DNA from: Lachnospiraceae bacterium
GTDB lineage: Bacteria; Bacillota; Clostridia; Lachnospirales; Lachnospiraceae
NCBI GenBank assembly: GCA_024691145.1
Contig: JAILNW010000396.1
Coordinates: forward strand, 1-26,885
Length of the DNA stretch: 26,885 nucleotides
Direction: 5' to 3'
Translations under genes and position numbers: made by a program
The notes under the pieces: generated by a model
Seen by the model: the letters and a program-made list of their open reading frames with translations, nothing else
What the model was told of the DNA's origin: nothing
Database searches by the model: none
Part shown: positions 24,632 to 26,885 of the stretch, piece after piece
Numbering within the stretch: the stretch's first letter is position 1
Layout: each line of letters starts with the position of its first letter

Positions 24632-25639
24632 TTATTCTGTTATTCTTGTTTTTAAAAATTCAACTTCTTTTTGCATAAGTTCATCTTCAGGATATGTCTT
24701 TACATACTCGGTAGCTTTACTTAATGCAGCCTTAAAATCAAGTTTTTTCTCATTTATTATAATTTCATACTTTGTAAGAAGCTGCCTGCTTTTATCATCT
24801 GCATACTTATTGCCTTCAGCAATCATCTCAGCGGCCTTGTCAATATTGCCTGACTCTATATATGACTCTGCAAGTTCTGCATAAACCATGCCCTTATTTG
24901 CATCCTTGTCCTTATTCATATATTCGCTAATGGCATTTACAGCCTCATCAATCTTACCCTGCTTTTTATAAAGCACAGACAAATAATAATAAGCAAGGTT
25001 ATTATTATTCTTCTTTGCTGTTTCTAACAGATTAAGAGCCTCATCATACTTTTCTAAATCTATACAGCAAGATGCCTTTTGGACGTAAATATCATAATCA
25101 TTACTGTACTCTTTCATGACTTCATCACAAATGCTATTAGCTGTCTCATAATCTCCATTCATAATTGCTGCTTCAATCTTAAATCTCTTAATATCAATAT
25201 CTATGTCAGAAAGATAACTGATTGCAAGTGCCTTGTCAAATAACTCACAGGCTGTTTTTGCATCGTTATTTTTTAATTTTGCAATACCCATGCCTCTGTA
25301 AATAAGCTTGCTGTTCTCATCAGCATATCTTCCATCTTTTCCAGACTTTTCATTAAGCTCCTGTGCTTTTTCAAATGCTTTAACTGCATCATCATAATTC
25401 TTAAGACTTATTTCCACCATACCTTTGCAGATATAGTACTCTACATTATCATCTACTTCTTTTATTGCATTATCAATATTAGTCTTTGCGTCTTTATAAT
25501 TTCCTTCATCAAATTCAAATACAGCTGACTCATAGTAATACTTTGCATTAGCTTTACTACATCCTGTACATGCTCCAATCATTATTAACGCTAAAGTTAT
25601 ATATAAGGCTTTCTTTTTCAATACTCTACACCACTGCAA
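24632..25639 (-). CDS. TPR-repeat lipoprotein
   Basis: A 335-residue protein with a lipoprotein signal peptide: basic VLKKKALYI, hydrophobic core, then IGACTGCSK. The lipidated Cys is C24 (box IGAC) or C27. The rest is made of TPR units, for example YYYESAVFEFDEGNYKDAKT, YICKGMVEISLKNYDDAVKA and AYYYLSVLYKKQGKIDEAVN, nearly to the C-terminus. It should sit on the outer face of the membrane as a protein-binding scaffold; the partner is unknown. The start is a TTG with AAAGGAG 9 nt upstream; no ATG is available in the N-terminal part. It follows the alpha/beta hydrolase by 21 bp. Confidence 0.85.
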   Translation of the reverse strand: MQWCRVLKKKALYITLALIMIGACTGCSKANAKYYYESAVFEFDEGNYKDAKTNIDNAIKEVDDNVEYYICKGMVEISLKNYDDAVKAFEKAQELNEKSGKDGRYADENSKLIYRGMGIAKLKNNDAKTACELFDKALAISYLSDIDIDIKRFKIEAAIMNGDYETANSICDEVMKEYSNDYDIYVQKASCCIDLEKYDEALNLLETAKKNNNNLAYYYLSVLYKKQGKIDEAVNAISEYMNKDKDANKGMVYAELAESYIESGNIDKAAEMIAEGNKYADDKSRQLLTKYEIIINEKKLDFKAALSKATEYVKTYPEDELMQKEVEFLKTRITE

Positions 25640-25660
25640 AAGCAGCGTCTCCTTTCCAAA

Positions 25661-26683
25661 TTACTTACTTTTCTCATCCTCTTCAGGAAGAGGTTCAACC
25701 ACAGCTTCTCCTGTACTTCCATCTGCATATGTAGCCATCATGGACTTAACAGTACTTTTATATTCATCAGGATAATCATAAAATCCCATCATATGATTTG
25801 AAGAAGGCAATGTACACATACGCTTTGAGTTATGTGGTATCATGTCATAAATAGTTTCTGCGGCTTCATAACTGCTTTTTGTATCTTTCTGGCTTTGTAT
25901 TATAAGTGTAGGTATCATACAATCATACATCTTATTCTTCATGTCTATATCGCCATAAAAAAATCCCAGTTTAATCTTATTAGCCCATGTTCCGCATAAT
26001 AACATATAATTCTTTGGAAGTTTCAGTTCTATATCTTTTATACTGTCCCTGACCATGTCTTCAAAGTTAACCAATGGACTGTCCAATATGATAAAGTCAA
26101 TATGTTCTTTGGCATGTGACTGACAGGCATAAAGCGAAATAGTTGTTGCTCCGCTTGACTGTCCAAATAAAGTAATGCTTTTATCATCACTTATATTACC
26201 TTCCACATACTTGATGCAATCACTTAAATCATTGCTTTCAAGATAACCAAATGAAGTATACTTAGCCTTATTATCCCCGCAATTTCTCTGGTCATAACAC
26301 AATACATTATATCCTTCATTTAAGAATAATTCACACATAGGATAAACAGTTGTTCTGTCACCACTAATTCCATGAACAAGAATAACAGTATTATTATCCT
26401 TGTTGCCACTTGCTGTTATGTAATCAGCAGGTATAACATGCTTATGTCTTGTGGAGTTAATCTCAACTACTTCCCAGTTGTTTTTATAGTCTGCAAATGC
26501 AGTTTCCTTATCAAATCCTACACTGCTTAAGAACTCCTTGGACTTTTCCTTAGTAGTCTCATTATCATTAATTAAAGCAAAGTTATGAAACATAACTATC
26601 CCCACGTAAACATTAAGCAACATCAATAATACAAAAAATATTATAAATAAAATTGCAATTATTTTCTTAAAAAACTTAACCAT
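25661..26683 (-). CDS. Membrane-anchored alpha/beta hydrolase
   Basis: A 340-residue serine hydrolase with an N-terminal anchor (about 7-33) and the catalytic domain probably outside. The oxyanion region is ILVHGISGDRTTVYP, the YDQRNCGDN strand follows, and the nucleophile elbow is GQSSG (S176). The acid is probably D267 in QSQKDTKS and the base H297 in SSNHMMG. It resembles the BAAT/acyl-CoA-thioester or YqkD-type alpha/beta hydrolases of Firmicutes; the substrate is unknown. The C-terminus is acidic. It is the first gene of the hydrolase-TPR-hflX-thyX-folA operon, with a promoter at 26726-26754. Confidence 0.85.
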   Translation of the reverse strand: MVKFFKKIIAILFIIFFVLLMLLNVYVGIVMFHNFALINDNETTKEKSKEFLSSVGFDKETAFADYKNNWEVVEINSTRHKHVIPADYITASGNKDNNTVILVHGISGDRTTVYPMCELFLNEGYNVLCYDQRNCGDNKAKYTSFGYLESNDLSDCIKYVEGNISDDKSITLFGQSSGATTISLYACQSHAKEHIDFIILDSPLVNFEDMVRDSIKDIELKLPKNYMLLCGTWANKIKLGFFYGDIDMKNKMYDCMIPTLIIQSQKDTKSSYEAAETIYDMIPHNSKRMCTLPSSNHMMGFYDYPDEYKSTVKSMMATYADGSTGEAVVEPLPEEDEKSK

Positions 26684-26725
26684 AATACATCACCACACCA
26701 GTTTAATCAATCAATACCTACAATA

Positions 26726-26754
26726 ATTTTATACTACATTAGAAAACTATGCAA
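26726..26754 (-). promoter_or_regulatory. Probable sigma-A promoter of the hydrolase-hflX-thyX-folA operon
   Basis: TTGCAT (26749-26754), 17 bp, TAAAAT (26726-26731) on the minus strand, about 35 nt of leader. It lies just after the terminator at 26763-26794. Confidence 0.6.
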
Positions 26755-26762
26755 GTCTTTTT

Positions 26763-26794
26763 AAAAAAAAGAACGAAGCATACAAACTTCGTTC
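26763..26794 (-). terminator. Rho-independent terminator of the gene beyond the right edge
   Basis: GAACGAAG/CTTCGTTC arms (26771-26778, 26787-26794) with an 8-nt loop; eight T follow on the minus strand and four on the plus, so it may work in both directions. It marks the end of an upstream minus-strand unit. 26795-26885 holds no gene I can support. Confidence 0.8.
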
Positions 26795-26885
26795 TTTTAA
26801 CTACAATTGAAATTTTCTACAAATACTTTGAATATTTTGTGTAATACAGTTATCAAAGCATATTCTAATGTCGCTCATTTATAAT

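Noticed and set aside
26801..26878. A 25-codon minus-strand frame (MSDIRICFDNC...) at the right edge
   Set aside because: Too short, no visible ribosome binding site, and it lies just before the terminator of a gene outside the window; more likely 3' untranslated sequence.

Overview
The window looks like chromosomal DNA of a low-GC anaerobic member of the Firmicutes, most likely a Lachnospiraceae (Lachnospira/Eubacterium eligens-like). This rests on AT-rich codon use, Gram-positive ribosome binding sites, and gene types typical of Clostridia: UPF0237/UPF0210, PepD, LoaP, and an L32 beginning MSICPK. The genus is an inference. All genes except one (16111-17373) lie on the minus strand, so most operons read right to left.

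Left end (1-2600): a graveyard of a polymorphic-toxin (Rhs/YD-repeat) locus. It holds a 5'-truncated Rhs core, interrupted in frame by a 141-bp hairpin-rich insertion flanked by TTAC. Next come a short clipped toxin tip, a second small copy of the Rhs core, a decayed immunity-like gene, and the start of an apparently intact small gene running off the left edge.

2600-6700: a small alarmone (ppGpp) synthetase with its own promoter and terminator; a membrane-anchored M23/LytM protein whose zinc ligands all appear lost; and a CapA-family protein with a 300-residue Q/P/N-rich cytoplasmic tail.

4574-14971: one long probable operon starting from a sigma-A-like promoter near 15020. Its order is: single-pass membrane protein, zinc-finger anti-sigma-like protein, DNA polymerase I (polA), dephospho-CoA kinase (coaE), WalJ-like MBL hydrolase, ACT protein (UPF0237), UPF0210 protein, PepD dipeptidase, CapA protein, then a terminator. 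It mixes replication/repair, cofactor synthesis and peptide turnover.

15050-17416: a LoaP-type NusG paralogue with a structured leader; rpmF (L32) with a perfect promoter and terminator; and, divergently, a SpoIID-like/peptidoglycan-binding protein.

17415-22140: a large cytoplasmic ATPase-like/TPR/GAF-like/GGDEF diguanylate cyclase preceded by a flagellar sigma-28-type promoter, which suggests a link to motility. Then ilvE with its own promoter and terminator.

22183-26760: a five-gene operon of alpha/beta hydrolase, TPR lipoprotein, hflX, a divergent thyX and folA, with a promoter at 26726-26754. ThyX and DHFR together would supply thymidylate and reduced folate. No tRNA, rRNA, CRISPR array, complete IS or prophage was seen. 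The most notable points are the TTAC-flanked Rhs insertion, the zinc-ligand-less M23 protein, the ThyX lacking its RHR signature, the sigma-28-type promoter on the GGDEF gene, and the LoaP leader.
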